DNA of 64,000 nt from RFSX01 sp964591455 (GTDB lineage Bacteria > Bacteroidota > Bacteroidia > Chitinophagales > Saprospiraceae), in NCBI GenBank assembly GCA_964591455.1, contig CAZQDZ010000021.1, positions 11,502-75,501 of the forward strand, in the 5' to 3' direction. The translations under genes were made by a program, and so were the position numbers. Shown here piece by piece: positions 8,215 to 16,688 of the stretch. Under the pieces are notes generated by a model. It did no database searches and was not told the DNA's origin. It was given only the letters and a program-made list of their open reading frames with translations. Each line of letters starts with the position of its first letter. The stretch's first letter is position 1.

Positions 8215-9807
8215 ATGAAGGTCGACAATATACCAGTAGAAAAAGTCAGACAAGTCTCGCATAGAGATTGCAGCTATTATACAAATCCGGAGCTATTCAA
8301 AGACTTCGTGAGTTTTATACCTAGCCTAACATCCTTTCCAGATTTGATTGAGGCTAAGTCAAAGCATTCTGTAGACAGAGCTTTGTTACATAAAGTAGTT
8401 TCAAGTCAGTACAGCCAATGTAATACCTCTGCTAAGACTAAGCAGAATATAGCGTTACTAGAGAAGGATAATACATTTACTGTCACCACAGCACATCAAC
8501 CCTCTCTGCTGACTGGCCCTCTTTATTATATATACAAGATTCTAAGCACGATAAATCTAGCCCAGAAGCTAACCGAAACATATACTGACTTTAACATTAT
8601 ACCAATTTTTATTGTAGGGTCAGAGGACCATGACTTCGAAGAAATCAATCACCTTAGTTTGTACGGGAAGAATATAACATGGCAAAACGATGGTATTGGG
8701 TCAGTTGGTCATTTTAGTACGGATGGGTTGAAAGAGGTCATAGAAGAAACGATAGAAATTCTAGGTCCAAATAGTAAAGCACAAACTTTACTGACTGATA
8801 TTTCTGGGATTTTAGCTCAGTCTACCAATTATCAGGATTTCGCATTCAAGCTTACTCACAGGCTCTTTGACCACCTCGGCTTAGTTATTATCGTGATGGA
8901 CAATCCAGCATTAAAAAAGGCATTTATTCCCATAATAACTGAGGAAATATTGGAAGGGCCAAGCCAACAGTTGGTCCAAAAGACCCAAGTAAGTATAGAA
9001 GCTTTCCTCAATTTTCAACCACAAGCACATGCTCGCCCAATCAACTTCTTTTACACAGGAGATTCCGGAAGGAATAGAGTTCTATTGGAAGAGGGCAATT
9101 TTAAAATTAATAATACAAACCTCAGCTTTACTGAAGATGAGATAATCAATGAAATAAATAACCACCCAGAAAGATTCTCTCCAAATGTGGTTATGCGTCC
9201 GCTTTACCAAGAGTCAATCCTGCCTAACTTGGCCTACATTGGCGGAGGTGGTGAATTAGCTTATTGGACAGAAAGGAAAACCCAATTTGAACATTTTGGT
9301 GTACCCATGCCTATGCTTATCAGGAGGAGGTCGGCTATGATTCTGACTTCTGGAGATTTAAAATCAATGTCAAAGCTAGATATAACTCTACAAGATGTTT
9401 TTATGGAAAAAAGAACTCTCATAGAAAGAATGATACAAAGTGATGAACATCCTGATTACCTTTTGGATGAAGAAAGACAAGCTATAGAAAAGATTTTTGA
9501 AACTGTAGAAAATAAAGTAGCCAAGTTAGACGGCAGTTTGAGACAAAGCGTGGGGTCTGAAAAGACCAAACTCAAGAAAAGTCTAGACTATCTCGAAAAC
9601 AAGATGAAAAAGGCACTGAAGCAAAAAGAGTCCATCAATATCAACAGGATGGATAAGTTGCAAGCCAAGCTATTTCCAAATGGGCTTCAAGAAAGACATG
9701 ATAATATACTTCAGTATATATCTCAATATGGGGAAGAAATCATAGATGAAATGCTTCCTCACTGCAATCCTCTAGAAAAAACTTTTAAAGTATTTACTAT
9801 GTCGTAA
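8215..9807 (+). CDS. bshC: Bacillithiol biosynthesis cysteine-adding enzyme
   Basis: Putative cytosolic cysteine ligase that adds L-cysteine to GlcN-malate in the last step of bacillithiol synthesis. Seen: the family block VTTAHQPSLLTGPLYYIYK, the catalytic-core motif SEDHDFEEIN, the YIGGGGELAYW segment and a long helical C-terminal coiled coil (KLKKSLDYLENKMKKALKQK). The length from ATG 8215 is 530 residues, typical of BshC. The frame is open from 8173, but a TACCTTTG -7 box between the two sites favours 8215. No bshA or bshB is in the window. Its last 11 bases overlap the convergent accD gene. Confidence 0.93.
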   Translation: MKVDNIPVEKVRQVSHRDCSYYTNPELFKDFVSFIPSLTSFPDLIEAKSKHSVDRALLHKVVSSQYSQCNTSAKTKQNIALLEKDNTFTVTTAHQPSLLTGPLYYIYKILSTINLAQKLTETYTDFNIIPIFIVGSEDHDFEEINHLSLYGKNITWQNDGIGSVGHFSTDGLKEVIEETIEILGPNSKAQTLLTDISGILAQSTNYQDFAFKLTHRLFDHLGLVIIVMDNPALKKAFIPIITEEILEGPSQQLVQKTQVSIEAFLNFQPQAHARPINFFYTGDSGRNRVLLEEGNFKINNTNLSFTEDEIINEINNHPERFSPNVVMRPLYQESILPNLAYIGGGGELAYWTERKTQFEHFGVPMPMLIRRRSAMILTSGDLKSMSKLDITLQDVFMEKRTLIERMIQSDEHPDYLLDEERQAIEKIFETVENKVAKLDGSLRQSVGSEKTKLKKSLDYLENKMKKALKQKESININRMDKLQAKLFPNGLQERHDNILQYISQYGEEIIDEMLPHCNPLEKTFKVFTMS

Positions 9808-10651
9808 TTGCTGGATGGAAGAGTAATAGCAAATCAGAAATTTTCGATTTCAACTCTTTCCTATCTACGATAAAATCCAAGAATCCATGGTCCAGCAAGA
9901 ATTCGGAACTCTGAAACCCTTCAGGCAAATCCTTCTTTATGGTTTCCTTAATCACACGAGGACCAGCAAACCCTATCAGAGCACCAGGCTCTGAAAAGTT
10001 AATATCTCCAAGCATCGCAAACGAGGCCGTAACACCTCCCGTCGTAGGATCTGTCAGAAATGAAAAATATGGCACCTTAGCTGCTGCTAATAATGACAGC
10101 TTTGCTGAAGTCTTAGCCATCTGCATAAGTGAAAAAGCCGATTCCATCATACGAGCACCTCCTGTCTTAGAAAGTATCATCAAAGGTGTCTTCTGCTTCA
10201 AGCAGTAGTCTATAGCTTTAGATATCCGTTCTCCCATTACTGAACCCATAGACCCTCCTATAAAGCTAAAATCCATAGCTGCAATAACAAGTGGTTTTTT
10301 ATTCACTTTACCTATGGCAACTGTAATCGCCTCTGTCAAGCCAGTCTTATTCTTGGCTGCGTCTAGCCTGTCTGAATAAGATTTTAAGTCTGTGAAATCT
10401 AAAAAATCTGTAGATATCAGATTTTCAAATAAGGTCTCAAACTTACCATCGAATATAATATCGAAGTAATCATATGAACCTATACGAGCATGATGACTGC
10501 ACTTATGACATATGTAAAACTGCTCCTTAAACTCCTTTACAGTTCCAGTCTCTCCACAAGATCTGCATTTGTACCATAATCCATCAGGAGCCTCCTTTTT
10601 ATTCTTGGTGGCTGTTTGTATGCCATCTTTGAATCTTTTAAACCAACCCAT
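9797..10651 (-). CDS. accD: Acetyl-CoA carboxylase carboxyltransferase subunit beta
   Basis: Beta subunit of the carboxyltransferase that moves the carboxyl group from carboxybiotin to acetyl-CoA, the committed step of fatty acid synthesis. Seen: the N-terminal zinc ribbon with C29, C32, C48 and C51, and the crotonase-like carboxyltransferase core with GGSMGSVMGERI and SKTGGARMMES. The length of 284 residues is normal. The gene converges on bshC with an 11-base overlap and is preceded by the best-matched promoter in the window, so it is probably transcribed on its own and not with hemE. Confidence 0.95.
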   Translation of the reverse strand: MGWFKRFKDGIQTATKNKKEAPDGLWYKCRSCGETGTVKEFKEQFYICHKCSHHARIGSYDYFDIIFDGKFETLFENLISTDFLDFTDLKSYSDRLDAAKNKTGLTEAITVAIGKVNKKPLVIAAMDFSFIGGSMGSVMGERISKAIDYCLKQKTPLMILSKTGGARMMESAFSLMQMAKTSAKLSLLAAAKVPYFSFLTDPTTGGVTASFAMLGDINFSEPGALIGFAGPRVIKETIKKDLPEGFQSSEFLLDHGFLDFIVDRKELKSKISDLLLLFHPAITT

Positions 10652-10709
10652 TGCTTTCTATTGTTTTTAGGTGTGCAGGATAGGTCATGGGTAGAAAATT
10701 TGCAGACGC

Positions 10710-10740
10710 CAAAAATAGATGATTGGACCTAGTATTCAAA
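10710..10740 (-). promoter_or_regulatory. Full Bacteroidota promoter of accD (-33 TTTG, -7 TAnnTTTG)
   Basis: On the minus strand TTTG (10740-10737) is followed after exactly 19 bases by TATTTTTG (10717-10710). Both boxes and the spacing match the primary sigma consensus of the phylum. Transcription would start near 10703, giving a leader of about 50 bases. Confidence 0.7.
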
Positions 10741-10786
10741 AATTATTAGCATTTAGCCTTCAAACTTGAATGTAACACATTGATAA

Positions 10787-11812
10787 TCAACACTTAATCC
10801 TCTTAACTTGATTAATAAGGTACTTCACATTGTCCAAAGGAGTATCAGGATACACCCCATGTCCAAGATTAAATACATGATAGGGTCCTAATTCTTTAGT
10901 TATACTGTTCACCTGATTATATATCAATTCATGTGAGCCATAAAGAACACATGGATCTAGATTTCCCTGAACGACTATTTCGTTACCATGCTGAGACCTC
11001 CATTGGACTCTGTCTATTGTCCAGTCTAACCCAACCACATTTGGTGTCAGCTGAACGATGTCATCCATAGAGAATACGGCTCCTTTACAGAATAAAATCC
11101 TAGGGACCTCTGTGACTTCAGCAAGTATTCTTTTCAGATATGGAATACAGAATTCACTGTACAGCTGTCGATTCAAAATGCCTGCCCATGAATCAAATAT
11201 TTGGACTACATCTGCGCCCGATTTTATTTTTAGATTAAGGTAAGCGATAATCGTAGAAGTAATTTTATCGAGCAATTTATGTGACAACACAGGTTCCTTA
11301 TATAAAAAAGCTTTGGCTTTAGAGAAGGTCTTAGACCCCTGCCCTTCTAACATATAAGAAAAAAGTGTCCAAGGTGCCCCAGCAAAGCCAATCAATGGCA
11401 CCCGGTTATTTAATGCCTTCTTTGTCAAATTGAGTGCATCATACACGTATGTTAATTTTTCTGCAGCCACTTTGCCAGAATCGAGCTTGTCTATATCAGT
11501 TTTCGACTGTATAGTCCGTGGAAAGAAGGGGCCTTTCTTTTCTATTAATTCATAAGGCAAGCCCATACATTCAGGTATCACAAGGATATCTGAGAATATA
11601 ATTGCAGCATCTACCCCAAGAATATCCACTGGCTGAACTGTAACTTCAGCGGCTAGATGCGGGGTTGTAACCAACTCTACAAATCCCGATAAAGAATTTC
11701 TGATGGCTCTATATTCAGGAAGTATCCTTCCTGCCTGGCGCATTAACCAGATAGGCGGCCGTTCTACTTTTTCTTTTCTTATTGCACGAAGCAATAAATC
11801 ATTATCTATCAA
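10787..11812 (-). CDS. hemE: Uroporphyrinogen decarboxylase
   Basis: Cytosolic enzyme that decarboxylates the four acetate side chains of uroporphyrinogen III to give coproporphyrinogen III in heme synthesis. Seen: the N-terminal signature PPIWLMRQAGRILPEYR (residues 19-35) containing the substrate-binding arginines, GFAGAPWTLFSYMLEG, and the C-terminal NLGHGVYPDTP motif. The 341 residues are the usual length. The gene is divergent from dapB with a 53-base gap. It has no evident hairpin before the accD promoter region. Confidence 0.96.
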   Translation of the reverse strand: MIDNDLLLRAIRKEKVERPPIWLMRQAGRILPEYRAIRNSLSGFVELVTTPHLAAEVTVQPVDILGVDAAIIFSDILVIPECMGLPYELIEKKGPFFPRTIQSKTDIDKLDSGKVAAEKLTYVYDALNLTKKALNNRVPLIGFAGAPWTLFSYMLEGQGSKTFSKAKAFLYKEPVLSHKLLDKITSTIIAYLNLKIKSGADVVQIFDSWAGILNRQLYSEFCIPYLKRILAEVTEVPRILFCKGAVFSMDDIVQLTPNVVGLDWTIDRVQWRSQHGNEIVVQGNLDPCVLYGSHELIYNQVNSITKELGPYHVFNLGHGVYPDTPLDNVKYLINQVKRIKC

Positions 11813-11865
11813 GATTTACAATTTAATTATGTTGAAAAATTACCTTTACCACACGAAAATATCTA

Positions 11866-12600
11866 ATGGCTTCTAATAAATTGAATATTGCACTAATTGG
11901 TTATGGAAAAATGGGTAAGACCATAGAAAAAGTAGCAAAAGAACGTGGTCACCATATTGTTGCCATTGTCAACAATGATGGGCCATCTCGCATAGAACAA
12001 TTTCCAGATAATGTTCACATTGCCATAGAATTTTCTGTGCCAGACGCTGCCTATATGAATCTCAAAGCACTTGCAAAGAAATCAATTCCTACGGTATGTG
12101 GCACAACTGGTTGGCTAGATAATTATGACGAAGTCTGTATTGATTTCACGGAGACAAAAAGCAGCTTTCTTTATGCATCAAATTTCAGCATTGGGGTCAA
12201 CATATTCTTCGCTGTCAATCAACATCTAGCCAAAATAATGGAATCACAGATGGACTATGATGTCAGTATAACGGAATCACATCATGTGACCAAGTTAGAT
12301 GCACCTAGTGGGACAGCCATCACTCTAGCTGAGCACATAATAGACAATCATCCTCTTAAGACAACATGGAATAGAGATGTAGATTCAGACATCAATGCCA
12401 AAGGAATCTCCATCAAATCTCTTAGAGAAGCTGATGTGAAAGGGATACATGAAATAACCTACCACTCTGAAATAGATGCTATTACAATAAAACATGAAGC
12501 CTTTACAAGAAAGGGGTTCGCCCTTGGCGCTGTTCTCGCCGCTGAATTCATCGCTAACAAAAAAGGCATTTTTCAGATGTCAGACGTACTCAATATTTAA
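11866..12600 (+). CDS. dapB: 4-hydroxy-tetrahydrodipicolinate reductase
   Basis: NAD(P)H-dependent cytosolic reductase of the diaminopimelate/lysine pathway, needed for peptidoglycan. Seen: the N-terminal dinucleotide motif GYGKMGKTIE, CGTTGW, the catalytic ESHHVTKLDAPSGTA block carrying the conserved histidines and lysine, and a C-terminal ARKG-like TRKGFALGA segment. The length of 244 residues is typical of Bacteroidota DapB. A near-consensus TACCTTTA -7 box is present at 11842-11849 in the short gap shared with hemE. The gene ends 13 bases before a convergent lipoprotein gene. Confidence 0.95.
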   Translation: MASNKLNIALIGYGKMGKTIEKVAKERGHHIVAIVNNDGPSRIEQFPDNVHIAIEFSVPDAAYMNLKALAKKSIPTVCGTTGWLDNYDEVCIDFTETKSSFLYASNFSIGVNIFFAVNQHLAKIMESQMDYDVSITESHHVTKLDAPSGTAITLAEHIIDNHPLKTTWNRDVDSDINAKGISIKSLREADVKGIHEITYHSEIDAITIKHEAFTRKGFALGAVLAAEFIANKKGIFQMSDVLNI

Positions 12601-12613
12601 AAATATAACTGGA

Positions 12614-15160
12614 TTATCTGACCAGCACTTTCTTTGTCCCAAATCCATTAGAAGTTCTGACCTCAAGTATGTAAGTACCAGAGATAAGTGCAGAAACATC
12701 TATTTGTTTTGAATTGCCATTGAGTATCATTTCTCCCGCAATGGACCGTAACTTCCAATCAATTAATTCACTGTCTGTCTGCGTTATAAAAATTTGCTCA
12801 CTAACTGGGTTTGGTCCTATAGAAAACTGAGCGATACCAGAAGCGTTTTCTGTAGATGTTGATTCACCTGGTATTAGGTCTCCTCTGAAGGTTCCATTAC
12901 CATGGGTGACAATCCACAATCTATCATCACTTGGAGATATTTTTAAATCAAGTGTAATCGCAGCTAAAGGCATCCCTTCATTATACAGTGTCCACTCTGG
13001 CACATCTATAAGTTCTCCTGAGCTGTCCCTGTATGATGCAGAATATACAGCGATATCTGTTCCATAGTATATTATGCCGTTGGTCTCATCTAAAGCGATT
13101 GCATTTCCAGGTACGTCTGGCAAATCCCTATCAATAGCCAACCAGGTCTGTCCTCTATCTGTCGTTCTAAAAAGATGTTGTGTGCCAAATCCGCTAAATG
13201 TAACATAAGCAGTTTCAGGATTTTCGTTAGACAAAACAATGTCATTGGGCACTCTATCAGGTAATCCTGCATTGCCAGACTGCCAAGTATCACCGCCATC
13301 GAAAGAAGATAACACATTTGGATTACTCACGATAGGCGCAGTAGCTACATATACAATATCTGAAAATTCTGAATGCACATCCATCGCGAAAACTGGGTTT
13401 CCTCCGTCTATAAATTGTCCACTATTGGTAAGTCTCCAATTATCTCCTCTATTTGTCGATCTATAAACATTCATTGCACCAGCATATAAAATATCAGGGT
13501 CGCTATCACTGATAACATATGGACTAATAAACAATGGCGTATCTCCTCCAAGAGGAGGCTCAATGCGCTCATTGAAATTGAATGCATTGTTTGTAGATCT
13601 AAATATTGCTAGGTTTTGGGCTGAAGCATATACATAATCGTTATCGATTTGGTTAATAGCAGTCCAACTTCCATCACCGCCTGCTGCTCGCTGCCATTGT
13701 GCATCTCCTCTAAATACCACGGTGCTATTATCTTGAAGTCCACCTAAGGCAAAATTTCCATCAGAGTGTGATACGCTAAACCCATTGTAGAATTGCGTTG
13801 TCTGCATCCCTCCATTGGCAGAGCGATAATTCTCACCATTATCAAATGATAAAAAGACGCCTCCATCAGACCCAATCATAATTAAGTCCTCAATCGTAGG
13901 GTGATACATAACGAAGTGATTATCTGAGTGTACATAATCACTAGGGCCATCAGGGCCTTCTATTGGAGGTGTTCCTCCTGTAACACCTGTCCTAACTTCA
14001 TCATCCAGATTTAATCCGCCATCTGTGCTCTTATGGACACCTATGCCTACAGCCATTAAATTATCAGAATTAAATGGATCTACTGCTATGTCATGCGCAA
14101 ACCAACCTTGCCATCTGGAATAGTCAAATCGATTTATCAGCGAAAAGGAAAGTCCTCCATCTTCAGATTTTAATAACTGTGTATCACCATCGTTAAATCC
14201 AAATCCATTTCCTACTGACGCATATATTATGTCTGGCTGCAATATATCTCTTGCAATAAGGATTTTACCTTGGAAGTCATCATGAGCACCTACCTGAGTC
14301 CAAGTAGTGCCTCCATCACCGGAATAAAACAATCCTCTACCGCTTGATCCAAGATTTCCGAAACCAGCTATCAGCCTATTATCATCACGTGGATCTATAT
14401 CAATATCTGTCCCCATTAATTTCTCAAAAACCAACTCCCATGTATCACCAGCATCTATCGATTTATAAATACCATTCGTAGTTGCAGCATAGACTATATC
14501 TGGATTTAGCGGCGATACCTTAATCATCCAAACACCTCTCTGCTGTTGGTAAGTCCAGTCAAGACTTTTCTCCCAGGTAGCACCTCCATCTTCTGATTTT
14601 AATATACCAAAACCATAAGACCCTCTAGTTCTTCTAGATGCTCCATCTGTTCCTGTATCAGCATAATTATATACCTCACCAGTTCCTATATACATGACCA
14701 TACTATCTTGAGGTGCAAACTCTATTGTACTGACTCCTAGTATTGGAAAGCCTGTTTCTACGTACTCCCATGAGATGCCTAAACCTAGATTTCTGCTCCT
14801 CCACAAACCTCCACTTGCAGAGCCAGCATAAATCGTTTCTGGGGCTTGGGGATTGACAGCTATTGTCAGTGTTCGTCCTGTCGTATTGAGAGGGCCCATG
14901 GCCTCTATATTGTTCCTATTGCTTCTTGTTCTTTGTAGGAATTGTTCCCTATGATGATCAAAAGCCAATCCGTACCCCTCATTAGATATATCTTTATTAG
15001 GATAAGCTCGTGTATAGTTCCACAGATTAAGTGCTTTATATGCACCTGGGATTCTGTATTCACTTTTTGATTTGGTTGTTTGGTTACTCTGTGTGCATCC
15101 TATGCTTAATAGAATAATTAATAATGACCCTAGCTGTGCTAATATATTTTTTGTCTGCAT
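12614..15160 (-). CDS. Asp-box (sortilin/BNR-like) beta-propeller lipoprotein with T9SS C-terminal domain
   Basis: Large exported protein. The N-terminus from ATG 15160 is a lipoprotein-type signal (hydrophobic core then SIGC, cysteine 22 of this start). The body has repeated Asp-box motifs of the S-x-D-x-G-x-T-W kind (EDGGATWEK, DAGDTWEL, DGGTTWTQ, RGDNWRL), as in VPS10/sortilin-like and sialidase propellers. The last 75 residues form a type A T9SS sorting domain (IGPNPVSEQIFI to KKVLVR). Substrate unknown. The frame extends upstream to ATG 15187, but that start would put nine extra residues before the signal. A related gene lies at 31651-34203. The lipoprotein signal combined with a T9SS tail is unusual. 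Confidence 0.85.
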   Translation of the reverse strand: MQTKNILAQLGSLLIILLSIGCTQSNQTTKSKSEYRIPGAYKALNLWNYTRAYPNKDISNEGYGLAFDHHREQFLQRTRSNRNNIEAMGPLNTTGRTLTIAVNPQAPETIYAGSASGGLWRSRNLGLGISWEYVETGFPILGVSTIEFAPQDSMVMYIGTGEVYNYADTGTDGASRRTRGSYGFGILKSEDGGATWEKSLDWTYQQQRGVWMIKVSPLNPDIVYAATTNGIYKSIDAGDTWELVFEKLMGTDIDIDPRDDNRLIAGFGNLGSSGRGLFYSGDGGTTWTQVGAHDDFQGKILIARDILQPDIIYASVGNGFGFNDGDTQLLKSEDGGLSFSLINRFDYSRWQGWFAHDIAVDPFNSDNLMAVGIGVHKSTDGGLNLDDEVRTGVTGGTPPIEGPDGPSDYVHSDNHFVMYHPTIEDLIMIGSDGGVFLSFDNGENYRSANGGMQTTQFYNGFSVSHSDGNFALGGLQDNSTVVFRGDAQWQRAAGGDGSWTAINQIDNDYVYASAQNLAIFRSTNNAFNFNERIEPPLGGDTPLFISPYVISDSDPDILYAGAMNVYRSTNRGDNWRLTNSGQFIDGGNPVFAMDVHSEFSDIVYVATAPIVSNPNVLSSFDGGDTWQSGNAGLPDRVPNDIVLSNENPETAYVTFSGFGTQHLFRTTDRGQTWLAIDRDLPDVPGNAIALDETNGIIYYGTDIAVYSASYRDSSGELIDVPEWTLYNEGMPLAAITLDLKISPSDDRLWIVTHGNGTFRGDLIPGESTSTENASGIAQFSIGPNPVSEQIFITQTDSELIDWKLRSIAGEMILNGNSKQIDVSALISGTYILEVRTSNGFGTKKVLVR

Positions 15161-15228
15161 AGAAGCTAAGATAGGTAATGATATCATTCTCAGAAGACTA
15201 TAGAAAACATTTACAGCATATACATAAT

Positions 15229-15260
15229 AAAAAAAGGCCTCTCTGTATTAGAGAAGCCTT
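15229..15260 (-). terminator. Rho-independent terminator after the TPR gene
   Basis: A stem of AAGGC and TCTC paired with GAGA and GCCTT (one internal mismatch) is followed on the minus strand by a run of seven T residues. It sits between the TPR gene and the downstream lipoprotein gene, so these are likely separate transcripts. Confidence 0.7.
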
Positions 15261-15286
15261 GTTTTAATATATTTTATACTTGAGGA

Positions 15287-16573
15287 TTATCTTTCTGCAG
15301 CCAATTTATCGTATTTAGCTTTATACTCATTAGATTTTTCTAAATCGTTCAGTCTTGCATAAATTTCTTTAAGTGCTATGACTGTATTTAAATCTTTCTC
15401 ATTCATTGACTCTGCTTTTTCAAAAAATGGTAATGCTTGATTAAACAAACCGTCCATTTCAGCTTTCTTTGCGTCATACTTTTTAATACCTGCTGCTGAA
15501 AAGTCCGCAGACAATTCATTTAGCTCGTCAACATAGGTAGCTGCTTTATTATAGTACAATGCACCAATACTGTAAGTAGCATCAAAATTTTTCGGATCTA
15601 AATCTAATACTTGCTGGTAGTAGCTCTCTGCAGATTCTCTATACCCTGCAGACTTAGCTGGATCTTCTTCTTGCTGTTGCAATTGATCATAAACACTTCC
15701 TAATGTGTTATACACTGAAACATTCTCAGGCTCTTTTTCTATTGCCATCTCAAGTTTGCCAATTAACTTATTAAGCTCACCTGTATTTAAGAAGTGATTT
15801 ATTTCAGTGAATAATAAGCTAGTATCATCTGGAAGTAACTCTCTTCCTTTAGCCAAATACTCTAGTGCCTTCTCAGGATTACTTTCAGCATTGACATTAT
15901 AAAGGGCATCATATACAAAAGCCTCCTTTGACCCTTCAGCGTAGAGCTTATCTAAGAATGGCTTTGCGTTATCAAAATCTTTGTTGTAATAAGCACTTAC
16001 CGCAGTGAAGAAGTACTGCTCACTCATTGTAGCTGGATCTGACAATCTTGACTCCTTTCCCATTTGTGATAGCATTTCTGCTGCATCAATCGTTCTCGAG
16101 AAATTATCATATGCCCCTGCAAAGTCTTTATTTTGGTATGCAAGAATGGCATAATTATTAAGTGTAGGTTCTAATAGAGATAGTCCTGATTGAACTTCTT
16201 TCTTCTCGTTTTTCTTTTCAGCCATAGTAGATGCTTTCACAAATGCATCATAGGCATCTTTTGCAGAATTAGGTGCATTAATCACATATGTGCCTTCAAG
16301 ATCAAGTGTCTTATTTCGCATTTCAACTTCTGCTAACTGGGATAAAACTTTACCTTTTGTGATCCATGATTTCGCATTTGCCATAACCTCATCGGAAGCA
16401 AAAGCAGATTCTAATAACTGGATTCCTTTTGTTAATTGATCTCCATTATTAGTATCTGAAACATACTTTTTAATTGCTTTCTCCGCATTTTTAAGATCTT
16501 TAAATGCATCCTGAGCTATTACAGCTGCTCCAGAAAACAAAGAAATGAAGACGATTAGTAATAAATTTTTCAT
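15287..16573 (-). CDS. Tetratricopeptide repeat protein, exported
   Basis: A 428-residue protein with a cleavable signal peptide (hydrophobic run ending in AAVIAQ near residue 20) followed by helical TPR-type repeats, for example the VSVYNTLGSVYDQLQQQ and FDATYSIGALYYNKA segments about residues 285-345, and ending in NDLEKSNEYKAKYDKL. TPR proteins serve as protein-binding scaffolds, and this one would act in the periplasm or at the outer membrane. No specific partner can be inferred. It follows gyrA on the same strand with a 115-base gap containing two small hairpins, and its own terminator follows it. Confidence 0.8.
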   Translation of the reverse strand: MKNLLLIVFISLFSGAAVIAQDAFKDLKNAEKAIKKYVSDTNNGDQLTKGIQLLESAFASDEVMANAKSWITKGKVLSQLAEVEMRNKTLDLEGTYVINAPNSAKDAYDAFVKASTMAEKKNEKKEVQSGLSLLEPTLNNYAILAYQNKDFAGAYDNFSRTIDAAEMLSQMGKESRLSDPATMSEQYFFTAVSAYYNKDFDNAKPFLDKLYAEGSKEAFVYDALYNVNAESNPEKALEYLAKGRELLPDDTSLLFTEINHFLNTGELNKLIGKLEMAIEKEPENVSVYNTLGSVYDQLQQQEEDPAKSAGYRESAESYYQQVLDLDPKNFDATYSIGALYYNKAATYVDELNELSADFSAAGIKKYDAKKAEMDGLFNQALPFFEKAESMNEKDLNTVIALKEIYARLNDLEKSNEYKAKYDKLAAER

Positions 16574-16605
16574 CGTATTTATTGAATTTAGAAAAAAATT
16601 GATTC

Positions 16606-16639
16606 GGTTCTTAGAACCACCTATCAGTCTTAACTGATA
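16606..16639 (-). terminator. Two small hairpins between gyrA and the TPR gene, possible weak terminator
   Basis: GGTTCTTAGAACC at 16606-16618 and TATCAGT/ACTGATA at 16622-16639 are two adjacent short stems. On the minus strand they are followed within 10 bases by a T-rich stretch. They could attenuate readthrough from gyrA. Confidence 0.35.
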
Positions 16640-16688
16640 TACTGTATTAAATGAATCTTAAATTTAGTTAAGATTTTCTAAGCATAGA

